Source: Herpetosiphon aurantiacus DSM 785 (GTDB taxonomy: Bacteria > Chloroflexota > Chloroflexia > Chloroflexales > Herpetosiphonaceae). Taken from it: a stretch of 64,000 nt of DNA. This document shows, piece after piece, positions 33,202-42,348 of the stretch (position 1 is its first letter; every line of letters begins with the position of its first letter). Both the position numbers and the translations under genes were made by a program. The notes under the pieces are model-generated. The model made no database searches, was not told the DNA's origin, and worked only from the letters and a program-made list of their open reading frames with translations. The stretch spans positions 4,851,199-4,915,198 of the forward strand of contig CP000875.1 in assembly GCA_000018565.1 (NCBI GenBank), written 5' to 3'.

Positions 33202-34365
33202 ATGACGACTTCAGAACAGCCTCTCGCACCTACGCCCCCAATGGGTTGGAACTCGTGGAACATGTTTGGTAGTACGATTCATGAAGATTCAGTCCGTGCC
33301 ACTGCTGACGTGTTGGTTAGCTCAGGCCTCAAGGATTGTGGTTATAACTATGTGGTGATTGATGATTGCTGGTCAACCAAAGTTGGCCGCGATGGCAACG
33401 GCGATTTGGTTGCCGACCCCGAAAAATTCCCCAGTGGCATCAAAGCGCTAGCCGATTATGTGCATAGCCTTGGTTTGAAAATTGGCATCTACTCCGATGC
33501 GGCGCATCTGACTTGCGCTAGTTATCCTGGCAGCTTTGGCTTCGAGGAGCAAGATGCCCAATTATGGGCTTCGTGGGGCATCGATTTCCTCAAATATGAT
33601 TTTTGTTTTGCGCCAACCGACCAAGCCACTGCGATCGACCGTTACACCCGCATGGGCGAGGCGTTGCGCAAAACGAAGCGCCAATTTCTCTACTCGTTGT
33701 GTGAGTGGGGTGGCCGCAGCCCACAGCTCTGGGGTCGCTCGGTTGGCGGGCATATGTGGCGGGTCACTGGCGATATTTTCGATAGCTGGGTTGATATTTG
33801 GGTTGCGCCACACAAATATTATGGGGTAGGCATTGATACAGCGATTGATATTGCCGCCAATTTAGCCGAATACGCTGGCCCTGATGCCTGGAACGATTTG
33901 GATATGCTGGTGGTTGGATTGAAGGGCAAGGGTCAAATCTCTGGCGGTGGCTTATCATTCATCGAATATCAAACCCATATGTCGTTGTGGACGATCGCCT
34001 GCTCGCCCTTGATGATCGGCTGCGATATTCGCAATATGGATCGCGATACCACCAGTTTATTGACTAATCGCGAAGTTTTGGCCGTCAACCAAGATAGTTT
34101 GGGGATTGCTGGGCGGCGCGTGAAACAAACCGGCACGTGCGAAATTTGGAAAAAACCGCTCGCCGATGGCTCGTTGGCGGTTGCCTTGATTAATCGTGGC
34201 TCGATCGGCAGCGATTTAAGCTTGCGAGCCAGCGATATTGGCCTGCTCGATACGCCGAAATCAGTACGAAATTTGTGGGCGCAAGCAGATATTGCCGAGT
34301 TTGGCGAGGCTTGGCAAACCCGCATTCAACCCCATGAAACATTATTGCTCAAAATCAAAGCCTAA
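33202..34365 (+). CDS. Alpha-galactosidase-like glycoside hydrolase, GH27
   Basis: 387 residues from the ATG at 33202 (GGAG 6 nt upstream). Hydrolyses terminal alpha-galactosides. GH27 hallmarks: 'PPMGWNSWNMFG' at the start, 'DDCWS', 'LGLKIGIYSDAAHLTC', nucleophile Asp133 in 'LKYDFC', acid/base Asp234 in 'WNDLDML', and 'MSLWTIACSPLMIGCDIR'. The usual small beta-sandwich domain closes the protein. No signal peptide, so cytoplasmic. Confidence 0.95.
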   Translation: MTTSEQPLAPTPPMGWNSWNMFGSTIHEDSVRATADVLVSSGLKDCGYNYVVIDDCWSTKVGRDGNGDLVADPEKFPSGIKALADYVHSLGLKIGIYSDAAHLTCASYPGSFGFEEQDAQLWASWGIDFLKYDFCFAPTDQATAIDRYTRMGEALRKTKRQFLYSLCEWGGRSPQLWGRSVGGHMWRVTGDIFDSWVDIWVAPHKYYGVGIDTAIDIAANLAEYAGPDAWNDLDMLVVGLKGKGQISGGGLSFIEYQTHMSLWTIACSPLMIGCDIRNMDRDTTSLLTNREVLAVNQDSLGIAGRRVKQTGTCEIWKKPLADGSLAVALINRGSIGSDLSLRASDIGLLDTPKSVRNLWAQADIAEFGEAWQTRIQPHETLLLKIKA

Positions 34366-34374
34366 ATTCACCAA

Positions 34375-34411
34375 AAACGCCCATGCGATCGTTGTGATCG
34401 CATGGGCGTTT
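34375..34411. terminator. Bidirectional terminator hairpin
   Basis: Perfect 16-bp stem AAACGCCCATGCGATC / GATCGCATGGGCGTTT with a 5-nt loop, between the convergent GH27 and Thr-Pro-tailed protein genes. Confidence 0.85.
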
Positions 34412-34426
34412 CTTCGTTAATCAGGT

Positions 34427-35485
34427 TTAGGCATCGTTTTGAATCAAGCACATAAAGACTTTATACACCGGAATTTGCGGCACTGAGGTTGCTGTTGGCG
34501 TGCGAGTTGGGGTGTTGGTTGGGGTACGGGTTGGCGTATTCGTCGGCGTGTTGGTTGGGGTACGAGTTGGGGTATGGGTAAAGGTTGGCGTTGGTGGCGT
34601 ACCCGTTGGGGTATTGGTTGGAGTACGGGTATTAGTTGGCGTATTGGTTGGCGTGTTGGTCACGGTATTGGTTGGCGTGCGCGTGCTAGTTGAGGTTGGC
34701 GTACTGGTTGGCGTGTTGGTTGCGGTAGCCGTATTAGTTGCGGTCACCGTTGGGGTATGGGTAATTGGCGTTGGTGTACCGCCACCCAAATCGCCCGAAT
34801 AGCTAAAATCGTCGATGCCAATATACAGACCACGGTTTGCTGTATTGACAATATAATGGCGGAAGCCAATCCGACCGATGGTTGGTTGATTAATCCCGCT
34901 TAGCGTATAACTAAATTGCGCCCAGTCGCTACATGGATAGCCATCGCTGCCATCAGCATCATGACCAAATTCCTGATCAGGGTTGATTCGACCAAGCTGG
35001 TTTGAGAAATCACCAGTATTACTCCCACTAGCGACATTCGTGCTCGTTCCAGCAGTACTATAGCGAATATCTAAACGATCAGGGCCACCTGAACAACCAA
35101 GCGATCGAGTCCAAAAAGAGACAGTCTTACCATTTTCAAGTAATAATGGTGGGGTTAACAGCCAATTACTCACAATTGAATTGCTACCAAATGTTGAAGC
35201 TTCCCACGATGAACCCGCATAGGAATTGTTAGCACCAGAGTGTGAATCCATATCGTTACCATTGGAACGGCCTTGTTTCCAACGATTATGATCGGAAGTG
35301 TCATCATTACGTGGTTCGCTACCATTCACAATCACCCAACCATCAGCCAAAACATCGTTGAATGAATCAAAATTCTCATTCAACACCGTTGGCGCATTAG
35401 GTGCTTGCGGGCGAACCCAGCCTTGTAAACCGATTCCAACCAGCAAGAGTATCCCGAGTAGCGAGGCTCTAAAGCGTGTTGCCAT
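34427..35485 (-). CDS. Secreted protein with choice-of-anchor-J-like domain and Thr-Pro repeat tail
   Basis: 352 residues from the ATG at 35485. Signal peptide ('[16 protein letters not shown]', about 8-24), then a jelly-roll-like region with '[15 protein letters not shown]' and '[23 protein letters not shown]', as in proteins of the choice-of-anchor J group. From ~238 to 338 it is a low-complexity tail of T-P-T-N/R/S units. The last residues '[15 protein letters not shown]' form a short hydrophobic end, possibly a cell-surface sorting motif. No catalytic site seen; probably a surface adhesin or matrix protein. Confidence 0.8.
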   Translation of the reverse strand: MATRFRASLLGILLLVGIGLQGWVRPQAPNAPTVLNENFDSFNDVLADGWVIVNGSEPRNDDTSDHNRWKQGRSNGNDMDSHSGANNSYAGSSWEASTFGSNSIVSNWLLTPPLLLENGKTVSFWTRSLGCSGGPDRLDIRYSTAGTSTNVASGSNTGDFSNQLGRINPDQEFGHDADGSDGYPCSDWAQFSYTLSGINQPTIGRIGFRHYIVNTANRGLYIGIDDFSYSGDLGGGTPTPITHTPTVTATNTATATNTPTSTPTSTSTRTPTNTVTNTPTNTPTNTRTPTNTPTGTPPTPTFTHTPTRTPTNTPTNTPTRTPTNTPTRTPTATSVPQIPVYKVFMCLIQNDA

Positions 35486-35638
35486 TGTCGATCGACCTCC
35501 CAAATAATAAGTGCAGATAGTCCTAAGTATAAGAAAACACTCAACAATCTGCAACATGGAAATGGGAAGTTAGTACTAGGTAGCTTGGCAGCACTTGGCA
35601 GATAGCAACTAGGACTATCTGCCAGTAAACAGCTTAAT

Positions 35639-36577
35639 TTAGCTCACTTTGACCACAATTTTGCCGCGTACCCGACTACTTTGCATGCGTTCGTGGGCCG
35701 CTGCCATGGCCGTGAAATCGTAGACTTGTTCGACTTCCACCCGCAATTTTTGGCTATCGATCAAGTTGGCAATCTCGGTTAATTGGGCTTGATTGGCCTG
35801 AACAAGATGGTTCAAGCTTTTGCCAGCATGGGCTGCGGCCAAATCGGCGGGCGGTGAACCAACAATCGTTACCAATCCAGCTTGAGGTTTTAACACCGCA
35901 TACGAACGCGCTTGGACTTCGCCGCCAACGGTATCAAACACAACATCAACTGGTTCGATTTGTTGCTCAAACGGCGCAGCAGTGTAATCAACAAATTGAT
36001 CAACGCCCAATTCGCGCACAAAGCCTTCATTCCGCGCCGAGGCCGTTGCAATCACATGAGCGCCGCGTAATTTAGCCAATTGCACCGCCACATGACCAAC
36101 GCCGCCAGCCGCTGCATGCACCAGCACGCGATCGCCAGCCTGCAAACCAACCAGATCAAAGGCCTGCCAAGCAGTCAAGGCTACCAACGGCACAGCTGCG
36201 GCTTCTGCAAAGCTCAGGCTTTTGGGTTTGGCAGCAACTTCAAGCGCTGGAGCTACCACATATTCAGCATAGGCACCGCTAGGAGTGGGAAAATTGACCA
36301 TGCCATAGACTTCATCGCCAAGCTTCCATTGGCTAACATTTGAGCCAACCGCAGCAATTGTGCCCGCCACATCCCAACCAAGCGCCACCGGAAACGCTTG
36401 CTCATCGAAAAAGGCGATCATACCTGAGCGCACTTTATAATCAACCGGATTAATCCCAATTGCATGAACTTTAATTAACACTTGATCGGCGGTAGGCTCA
36501 GGCCGCGCAATTTCTGCCTGCACTAATTCGTCAACGCCGCCATACCGATTAATTTGAATTGCCTGCATTGTCGTCAT
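35639..36577 (-). CDS. NADP-dependent quinone oxidoreductase-like (MDR, zinc-free)
   Basis: 312 residues from the ATG at 36577 (AAGGA 7 nt upstream). Medium-chain dehydrogenase/reductase of the zeta-crystallin/QOR branch: 'HAIGINPVDYKVRSG', 'LGWDVAGTIAAVG', 'DRVLVHAAAGGVGHVAVQLAKLRGA' (NADPH site) and no structural-zinc cysteines. Likely reduces quinones or enones. Divergent from an HxlR regulator 134 nt away, the usual arrangement in which the regulator senses electrophiles. Confidence 0.9.
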   Translation of the reverse strand: MTTMQAIQINRYGGVDELVQAEIARPEPTADQVLIKVHAIGINPVDYKVRSGMIAFFDEQAFPVALGWDVAGTIAAVGSNVSQWKLGDEVYGMVNFPTPSGAYAEYVVAPALEVAAKPKSLSFAEAAAVPLVALTAWQAFDLVGLQAGDRVLVHAAAGGVGHVAVQLAKLRGAHVIATASARNEGFVRELGVDQFVDYTAAPFEQQIEPVDVVFDTVGGEVQARSYAVLKPQAGLVTIVGSPPADLAAAHAGKSLNHLVQANQAQLTEIANLIDSQKLRVEVEQVYDFTAMAAAHERMQSSRVRGKIVVKVS

Positions 36578-36711
36578 ATCCAGATATCCTTCCATCTATA
36601 CAAATATTGCTTTGCGCTTAGTATAAAGCGTGCTATGATTTTGACAAGAACGCACAATTTTGTCGGGTACTAACAATTTTGATACTATTGGATTATAAAG
36701 GGCTAAATCGT

Positions 36712-37074
36712 ATGTGTCACAATTTTGAATCAGGCTATTCATGCCCAGTTGAGGCGACAATTGCGGTAATTGGTGGTAAGTGGAAGTGTGTGATTTTGTT
36801 TCATCTCTGCGATGGCAAGAAACGGTTTAGCCAATTGCAGCGCTTCTTACCATCAATTACGCAGCGCATGTTAACCCTACAATTGCGTGAACTTGAGGCC
36901 GATGGGGTAATTACGCGCACGGTCTACCCCGAAGTGCCACCACGAGTCGAATATGCGCTGACCGATTTTGGCGAAAGTTTGCGGCCAATTTTGTTTTTGA
37001 TGCGTGATTGGGGTCAGGAATATCGCGAGGCGGTTGCCACGACCAAAGCGCGGCAAGCAACTCTCGCTAATTAA
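36712..37074 (+). CDS. HxlR-family transcriptional regulator
   Basis: 120 residues from the ATG at 36712. Typical winged-helix of the HxlR family: 'SCPVEATIAVIGGKWKCVILFHL', 'KRFSQLQRFLPSITQRMLTLQLRELEADGVI' and 'PPRVEYALTDFGESL'. The N-terminal Cys in 'YSCPVE' is the conserved sensing cysteine in many redox-responsive members, and a second Cys lies in 'KWKCV'. It probably controls the divergent oxidoreductase. Confidence 0.92.
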   Translation: MCHNFESGYSCPVEATIAVIGGKWKCVILFHLCDGKKRFSQLQRFLPSITQRMLTLQLRELEADGVITRTVYPEVPPRVEYALTDFGESLRPILFLMRDWGQEYREAVATTKARQATLAN

Positions 37075-37077
37075 GGA

Positions 37078-37869
37078 TTACTTAGCTTGCAACAAACGCC
37101 GATAGGTTTGCAAGGCAAGGGGAATGCGCGGGCCATACCAGGTCAATAACTGGCCATCGCAGCACGTAATTTGTGCCGCCAAGCCTTGCAATTCGTCAGC
37201 ATCGGCTTGGCTAAATGCATAGGGTTCATCGGGCAGTAAAATGCAATCTGGTTGCAAGGCCGCAATCTCTGCCAACTCCAAACGTGGATAGCGCCCCGTT
37301 GGATCAGCCAAACAATTGCTAGCCCCGCAGCATGCCAATAAATCGGCGGCATAGGTCGCTTGGCCAACCCACATCCAAGGGTCGCGCCAAATTGCTGTGG
37401 CTACCCGTTGTTGGGTGGTTGGCTTCCGCGTAAGTTCAGCCTGAATCGCCGCAATCAACGAATCAGCTTGTTCGGCTCGTCCAACGATGCCCGCCAATTT
37501 GGCCAAGCTAAGCATTGCTTGCTGCACGCTTTCAATATCGCTCACATAAATCGTTAGGCCTGCTGCTTCGAGCGCTGCAATATCACGCTGGCGATTTTCT
37601 TCCTTATTGGCGATAATCAAATCTGGAGCCAGCCCAATAATTTGCTCACGATTGGGATTTTTGGTTCCGCGCACTTTGGACACTGCTGCCACTTGTTCAG
37701 CAGGCACAATACAATAATCAGTGATGCCCACAATTTGCTCGGCCAAGCCCAACCAAAATAGATACTCGGTCAAGCTTGGCACCAACGAAACAATTCGTTG
37801 TGGCACATGCTCAAAGTGCAGCAAACGCCCTAGATCATCGGTTATGTCAAACAAAGAGTTGTACCACAA
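37078..37869 (-). CDS. Substrate-binding-fold protein (BtuF-like), no signal peptide
   Basis: Up to 263 residues from a TTG at 37869 (a TTG at 37854 is also possible; no ATG fits). Helical-backbone metal-receptor fold: 'RIVSLVPSLTEYLFWLGLAEQIVGITDYCI', 'RGTKNPNREQIIGLAPDLIIANKEEN', 'LPDEPYAFSQADADEL'. This matches the cobalamin/ferrichrome-binding-protein family (COG0614). There is no signal peptide and no permease nearby, so it may be cytoplasmic, as in some cobalamin-binding homologues. The start overlaps the upstream gene by about 23 nt, pointing to translational coupling. Confidence 0.75.
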   Translation of the reverse strand: MWYNSLFDITDDLGRLLHFEHVPQRIVSLVPSLTEYLFWLGLAEQIVGITDYCIVPAEQVAAVSKVRGTKNPNREQIIGLAPDLIIANKEENRQRDIAALEAAGLTIYVSDIESVQQAMLSLAKLAGIVGRAEQADSLIAAIQAELTRKPTTQQRVATAIWRDPWMWVGQATYAADLLACCGASNCLADPTGRYPRLELAEIAALQPDCILLPDEPYAFSQADADELQGLAAQITCCDGQLLTWYGPRIPLALQTYRRLLQAK

Positions 37870-38485
37870 TATAAGTTACAAAGCTCAGAATCAAATTATA
37901 AAGCAACAGACTATAACCAACACTCACAAAGGTTTCTTCATAAGGCTTGGAAAATAATACTCGCAGCGCTTTCAAGGATGCAGCCATGAATAGTAAACTC
38001 AACGCTAGGTTGCCAAGGTTCCCAACAAAGCTAATGAATCCACCGAGCAAATAGAAAATTCCACCAATCACGAGCGTACTTGGCGGCCAAGCCATGGCTA
38101 AGGCCGTTGCAAATTCATCACGTTGGCGAAAACTCAAGCGCTGGCGTTGGGCGATAAATGAAATCAAGGCCGCAAAACCTGCCGTATGCCCAAGCACATT
38201 GATCAGCAAGCTTTGACCAGCCAGCCGAGCCGGAAAATGATAAATTAGTAGGCCAATCACTAGGATCAAAATGCCACTGACAAATGCTCCAATCGCAACA
38301 TAGATTAAGGCATTTTTGAGCGAACCGCGCCCACGCACGAGGCCAAAGGGCGGCTCACTGGGCTTGCCAGCCAAGGCAATCGAGGCTTGCAGCAGTTCGG
38401 GTAATTGCATAGTTGGAGTGGGAGTGGTGGGCGGCGATGTTGGGGCAGATTGTGATGACGATGGCTGAGTGTTACGAAAACTCAT
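37847..38485 (-). CDS. YIP1-like membrane protein
   Basis: 212 residues from the ATG at 38485, which overlaps the upstream glycosyltransferase stop by four bases (ATGA). The first ~40 residues are Ser/Thr/Pro-rich and cytoplasmic-like; five hydrophobic segments follow from about 65 on, in the spacing of YIP1-domain proteins. No enzyme motif. Its place between a glycosyltransferase and a binding-protein gene does not clarify its role. Confidence 0.7.
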   Translation of the reverse strand: MSFRNTQPSSSQSAPTSPPTTPTPTMQLPELLQASIALAGKPSEPPFGLVRGRGSLKNALIYVAIGAFVSGILILVIGLLIYHFPARLAGQSLLINVLGHTAGFAALISFIAQRQRLSFRQRDEFATALAMAWPPSTLVIGGIFYLLGGFISFVGNLGNLALSLLFMAASLKALRVLFSKPYEETFVSVGYSLLLYNLILSFVTYIVVQLFV

Positions 38486-39783
38486 TGGAATCCTCCACGC
38501 AAAGAGCGAGATTGCAATAGTTCGCGGTAGGTGGCGAGGGTTTGTCGCGCCACAACGGGCCAATCGAAGCTGCGCCGTACAATCGCTGCGCCAGCAGCAC
38601 CCCATTGCGGCCAATATTCGCGCAAATCGAGGGCTAACCGCAGCGCATTGACCAAGGCCCGCTGATTGTTGGCTGGCACAAGCAAGCCATTATGGCCGCT
38701 GATAACTTTATCGGGAATGCCACCAGCCGCAGTTGCCACAACTGGCAAGCGATGAATCATGGCTTCGAGTGTGACCAACGACGAACCTTCATACAAGGTT
38801 GGATGAATGAACAAATCAACATGTTCATACAGTGAATGCAATTCACGATCACTCAGACGACCAAGCAGGCTGACATGTTGCGCCAAGCCTAGACTTTGGG
38901 CTTGCTGTTCAAGCGCTGCTTGCTCTTTGCCAGTGCCAACCATCAACAAACGCCAGCTTGCAGGCAGCAGATCGCGCAATTCGGCCAAGGCCGCCAAGAG
39001 CAGATGATAGCCCTTGTTGCGCTCCAAACGGCTGACGGTCAAAAAAACCAGATCGTGGTCGGCGAGCTGCAAGCGCTGCACCAACTCGTTGCCCAATTGC
39101 TCATCAACCTGGCCCAAGGCCTCAGCCACATCAATCGCCGAGGGCAACACCGCAACCCGCGTCGGATCAACGCCCAACAAATTTGGTAGATCGTCGGCGG
39201 TACAGGCATCGGTGGCAATTGCACAATCAGCTTGGCGATGACTCCACGAATATTGGGCACGAAACGGGGCATAGGCCAGTTGCTTGCGCCAATCAACATT
39301 CTTATATTCTTCCATGCCATGGGGGTTGGCCAATTGAGGAATCCGCCGCAAACTGGGTTGCTGTTGACGTACCAAGCCCCAGCCCAATGCACATAAACCT
39401 TGAGTATGCACAATATCAATCTGGCCTTGCTGAGCAGTTTTGGCCACAGCGCTGGCTTGTTGCCAAGTAAAAATCGGATAATTAAACTGTCGCCCGATAA
39501 TGCTATTCGGTCGCAACCATGGGCTGGTGCGATCATAACGGGTTTCATGCAGTTCAATCAACGGGTTTTGACACAAACGAGCATAGGCCTCGCCAGCAGT
39601 TGGCACATCGTGGGGAATTGTCTGCGTCCAAAGATCGAGCTTAACTCCCAAATCGCTGAGATGGGTCACCAAATGAAAGACATGGCGCTCGATGCCGCCA
39701 AAGCCATGCAAGGGAAAAACCGCCCGACAAAGCATGGCGACACGTAATTGGTGATCGATTGAGGCGACTGGGGTTATTGCCAT
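38482..39783 (-). CDS. Glycosyltransferase family 4 (GT-B)
   Basis: 433 residues. N-terminal acceptor domain with 'LHGFGGIERHVFHLVTHL' and 'IDIVHTQGLCALGWGLV'; C-terminal nucleotide-sugar domain with 'VSRLERNKGYHLLLAALAEL', 'VGTGKEQAALEQQAQSLG' and the E-x7-E-type motif in 'HPTLYEGSSLVTLEAM', followed by 'ATAAGGIPDKV'. Transfers a sugar with retention onto a glycan or lipid carrier. It is followed directly by the YIP1-like gene. Confidence 0.92.
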   Translation of the reverse strand: MAITPVASIDHQLRVAMLCRAVFPLHGFGGIERHVFHLVTHLSDLGVKLDLWTQTIPHDVPTAGEAYARLCQNPLIELHETRYDRTSPWLRPNSIIGRQFNYPIFTWQQASAVAKTAQQGQIDIVHTQGLCALGWGLVRQQQPSLRRIPQLANPHGMEEYKNVDWRKQLAYAPFRAQYSWSHRQADCAIATDACTADDLPNLLGVDPTRVAVLPSAIDVAEALGQVDEQLGNELVQRLQLADHDLVFLTVSRLERNKGYHLLLAALAELRDLLPASWRLLMVGTGKEQAALEQQAQSLGLAQHVSLLGRLSDRELHSLYEHVDLFIHPTLYEGSSLVTLEAMIHRLPVVATAAGGIPDKVISGHNGLLVPANNQRALVNALRLALDLREYWPQWGAAGAAIVRRSFDWPVVARQTLATYRELLQSRSLRGGFQ

Positions 39784-39852
39784 TGCACAACCAAACTAAT
39801 TGAGTGCCCTCACCATCTCGTTCAAGGATAGGTTTTTCAACTAAGCATTGGT

Positions 39853-39942
39853 TGATCACCACCCTTCCGTCCCGCCTCAAGGCGGGAAACGCAGGGGGCT
39901 TTAATCCCCCTGCACCCCCTCAAGGACATGCCGTGGTGATCA
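39853..39942. repeat. 90-bp inverted-repeat element (CCACCCTTCCGTCCC family)
   Basis: Terminal arms TGATCACCAC / GTGGTGATCA (10 bp, perfect), with an internal hairpin CAGGGGG / CCCCCTG and a small GCCTCAAGGC. A second copy lies at 60997-61072. The rest of the gap 39784-40047 has 'CCCTCACC' at 39809 and 'GGTTGGGTGAGGG' at its right end, a remnant of the CCCTCACC family. Confidence 0.8.
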
Positions 39943-40047
39943 CACATTCACCGATGAACTATGGGATCGTCGTTCCCAAGCCAGAGATTAAGACCGATCC
40001 TTTTATCTCACGCCGCACTGAGGGCGAGGTTGGGTGAGGGAAACCAA

Positions 40048-41037
40048 CTACCAATAGGATTCGCGGAATTCGCGGTAGAAGTTTACGGTATACTCGAGAC
40101 CTTGGCGCAAACTCGTGGTTGGCTGCCAACCCAACACCGCTTGAATCCGGCTGTAGTCGCTATAGACGCTGCCAATGTCGATGCGGGCTTTTTCAGGGGG
40201 AAACGGCACGAGTCGATACGAGCCAGTTCCAGCAACTTCCGTCAAGGTCGAAATCAATTGCAAATGGCTAATTGGCTCAGGGCCGCCGAGATTAAACACC
40301 TGACCATCGGCAGCCGGATTCATGGCTGCTAACAGAAAAGCTTCAACTGCATCATCAACATAGGTATAATCACGCTGTTGCTCGCCATCGCCATAAATGC
40401 TAATCACTTCGTTATCAAGTGCTTGGCGCACAAACCAGCCCAAGGCAGTTTGGCGAGCATGGCGGACCAACATGCGCGGCCCATAGGTATTGGTCATGCG
40501 CAAAGCACAAGCCCGAATCCCATAGACATTATTATACAGAATGTGATACCACTCGCCCGCCATCTTGTTAATGCCATTGACATCGGTTGGGTGCAACAAA
40601 TGCTGCTCATCAACAGGCACGTAATCGGGGCGGCCATAGATTTGGCGGGTGCTCGCAAAAACAATTTTAATCGCTGGATTATTGTGGCGACAAGCCTCTA
40701 AAATTGAAAGCTGCGCCCGACAATTAATATCCAAGTCGTTGAAGGGATTCTCCATTGAATCAATATGGCTAACCTGACCAGCAAGATTAAACAGATAATC
40801 CTGGCCTTGTACCAGATATTGCAACGAATGCTGATCGCGGACATCGGCAATGTTAATCCGCACTTGTTCAGCCAAGCCATGGACATTGGCCATATTGCCG
40901 CCATACTCAGCAACCAATGAATCAACGATCACAACTTCAGCGCCTAATTCGACCAAACGAAATGCGAGATTCGAGCCAATAAAGCCCAAACCGCCAGTAA
41001 TCAAACAACGCTTGCCACGAAATGCCTGCTCTAGCAC
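40048..41037 (-). CDS. NAD-dependent epimerase/dehydratase (extended SDR)
   Basis: 329 residues from a GTG at 41037, with GGAGG 4 nt upstream. N-terminal NAD site 'CLITGGLGFIGSNLAFRLVELG'; catalytic pair in 'FASTRQIYGRPDYVPVDE' (Ser/Thr) and a Tyr-x3-Lys-like site replaced by 'GINKMAGEWYHIL' (Lys present). 'VNFYRE' at the end and 'YGDGEQQRDYTYVDDAVEAF' are typical of UDP-glucose 4-epimerase/dTDP-glucose dehydratase relatives. Makes or modifies a nucleotide sugar; exact substrate unclear. It lies 20 nt after the GT2 gene. Confidence 0.88.
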   Translation of the reverse strand: MLEQAFRGKRCLITGGLGFIGSNLAFRLVELGAEVVIVDSLVAEYGGNMANVHGLAEQVRINIADVRDQHSLQYLVQGQDYLFNLAGQVSHIDSMENPFNDLDINCRAQLSILEACRHNNPAIKIVFASTRQIYGRPDYVPVDEQHLLHPTDVNGINKMAGEWYHILYNNVYGIRACALRMTNTYGPRMLVRHARQTALGWFVRQALDNEVISIYGDGEQQRDYTYVDDAVEAFLLAAMNPAADGQVFNLGGPEPISHLQLISTLTEVAGTGSYRLVPFPPEKARIDIGSVYSDYSRIQAVLGWQPTTSLRQGLEYTVNFYREFRESYW

Positions 41038-41057
41038 ACAACCTCCATAAATAGCCG

Positions 41058-41822
41058 TTAGCCCGCGTCGCGCCCAAGAGCACGTTGGCGAGCAGCTTGT
41101 TCTTTAAGATGTTTGCCAAGGATGACCAACTTCCACCAAAGCTGCAACAACTGAATCAGCGTGCGCCACAAACGGGGGAAATTGAAAAACTGCGATTTGC
41201 CATAGGTGCGATGATAGTGATGGACTGGCACTTCAGCAAAATTAAACCCAGCATCTTGTAATTTTTTGACCAATTCTAAGCAGATTGTGCCGCTATCGGA
41301 TTCAAGATTGACTACATCGAATACTTTGCGGCGAATCAGCCGAAAATCACAATCAACATCACGTAATTTAAAGCCAAATAAAAATTTGACTCCATGGTGA
41401 TATATGCGGCCAATAATTTTACGATGCAATGGATCAGAACGGGCAATCTTATAGCCGTTGACAATATCAACCTCAGGGGTCAGCACTTGATACAAATCGC
41501 GCAACTCGTTGGGGTCGTATTGGGCATCGCCATCGGTATAAAACACCAGATCTTTGGTTGCCGAGGCAAAGCCTGTGCGTAACGCTCCGCCATAACCGCG
41601 GTTTTTGGGGTGGTGAATTGGGCGGAAACGTGGATATTTGGTGGCTAAATCATCAAGCACTTGCGCGGTATAATCGCTGCTACCATCGTTAACCACGATC
41701 ACTTCATAATCATCGGTGAGTTCGGGTAAAACGTGAAATGCTGTAATCACCAAGCTACCAATGGTGCCAGCATCATTATAGGCAGGGAAGAAGACCGAAA
41801 TACTTGGACGTTCGCTGGTCAT
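41058..41822 (-). CDS. Glycosyltransferase family 2, dolichyl-phosphate-mannose-synthase-like
   Basis: 254 residues. GT-A domain with 'SVFFPAYNDAGTIGSLV', 'EVIVVNDGSSDYT', 'NRGYGGALRTGFA', the metal-binding D-x-D as 'YTDGDAQYDP', and 'DVDCDFRLIRRKVFDVV'. There are no C-terminal membrane helices. Likely charges a polyprenyl phosphate with a sugar. First of a pair with the epimerase, within a minus-strand glycan cluster. Confidence 0.92.
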   Translation of the reverse strand: MTSERPSISVFFPAYNDAGTIGSLVITAFHVLPELTDDYEVIVVNDGSSDYTAQVLDDLATKYPRFRPIHHPKNRGYGGALRTGFASATKDLVFYTDGDAQYDPNELRDLYQVLTPEVDIVNGYKIARSDPLHRKIIGRIYHHGVKFLFGFKLRDVDCDFRLIRRKVFDVVNLESDSGTICLELVKKLQDAGFNFAEVPVHHYHRTYGKSQFFNFPRLWRTLIQLLQLWWKLVILGKHLKEQAARQRALGRDAG

Positions 41823-41970
41823 TTATGATCCTTTGACTGGTTGTTAATCGTTTTGATCACTGTCAACAGCAGCGATTATAGCAGAAAGCGCCGCCTTTGC
41901 CGCCATACCTTGGTGTTAATTGGGCTACTTTGGCTTTTACAGCGTTGCGATTTAGCTGCGGTTAAACGAA

Positions 41971-42006
41971 AATCGCGAATGCTACGGCATTGTAGCATTC
42001 GCGATT
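41971..42006 (-). terminator. Terminator hairpin after GlsB-like gene
   Basis: Perfect 15-bp stem AATCGCGAATGCTAC / GTAGCATTCGCGATT, loop GGCATT, followed by TT on the minus strand. Confidence 0.7.
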
Positions 42007-42031
42007 CGTCAGATCAGGCTAGGATGATGGC

Positions 42032-42289
42032 TTAGCGCACGCGCCCACGTTGGAAGAGATTTACAATCCCAAGCAATACAACGGCACCAATCAGCGAGGT
42101 CAAAACGCTCCACAAATTGAACACATTAGCGGTCACGTCGCGGTTGATCAAAAAACCGCCAATGAATGCCCCGATAATCCCCACCACGATATTCAAAACT
42201 GTACCTTGTTGAGCATCGGTGTTCATAATTTTGCTAGCAACCCAACCGATCAATGCGCCGAACAGCAGCCATGCAATCAGTGAAAGCAT
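42032..42289 (-). CDS. GlsB/YeaQ/YmgE-family membrane protein, copy 2
   Basis: 85 residues from the ATG at 42289 (GGAGG 7 nt upstream). Three hydrophobic helices with the glycine-rich family pattern 'LSLIAWLLFGALIGWVASKIM', 'IVVGIIGAFIGGFL' and 'LWSVLTSLIGAVVLLGIVNLF'. It is nearly identical to the adjacent copy at 42349 (about 80 of 85 residues and most of the DNA), so a tandem duplication. Family members are small stress-induced inner-membrane proteins of unknown mechanism. Confidence 0.9.
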   Translation of the reverse strand: MLSLIAWLLFGALIGWVASKIMNTDAQQGTVLNIVVGIIGAFIGGFLINRDVTANVFNLWSVLTSLIGAVVLLGIVNLFQRGRVR

Positions 42290-42348
42290 TGTTAATTCCT
42301 CCAAATAATTATTTTAATAAATCAGTGCTTGTATTTTTTATTCAAAAC

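Noticed and set aside
34500-34802. Plus-strand frame of repeated V-G-V residues
   Set aside because: It is the antisense of the Thr-Pro tail of the secreted protein; the periodic sequence leaves several frames open by chance.
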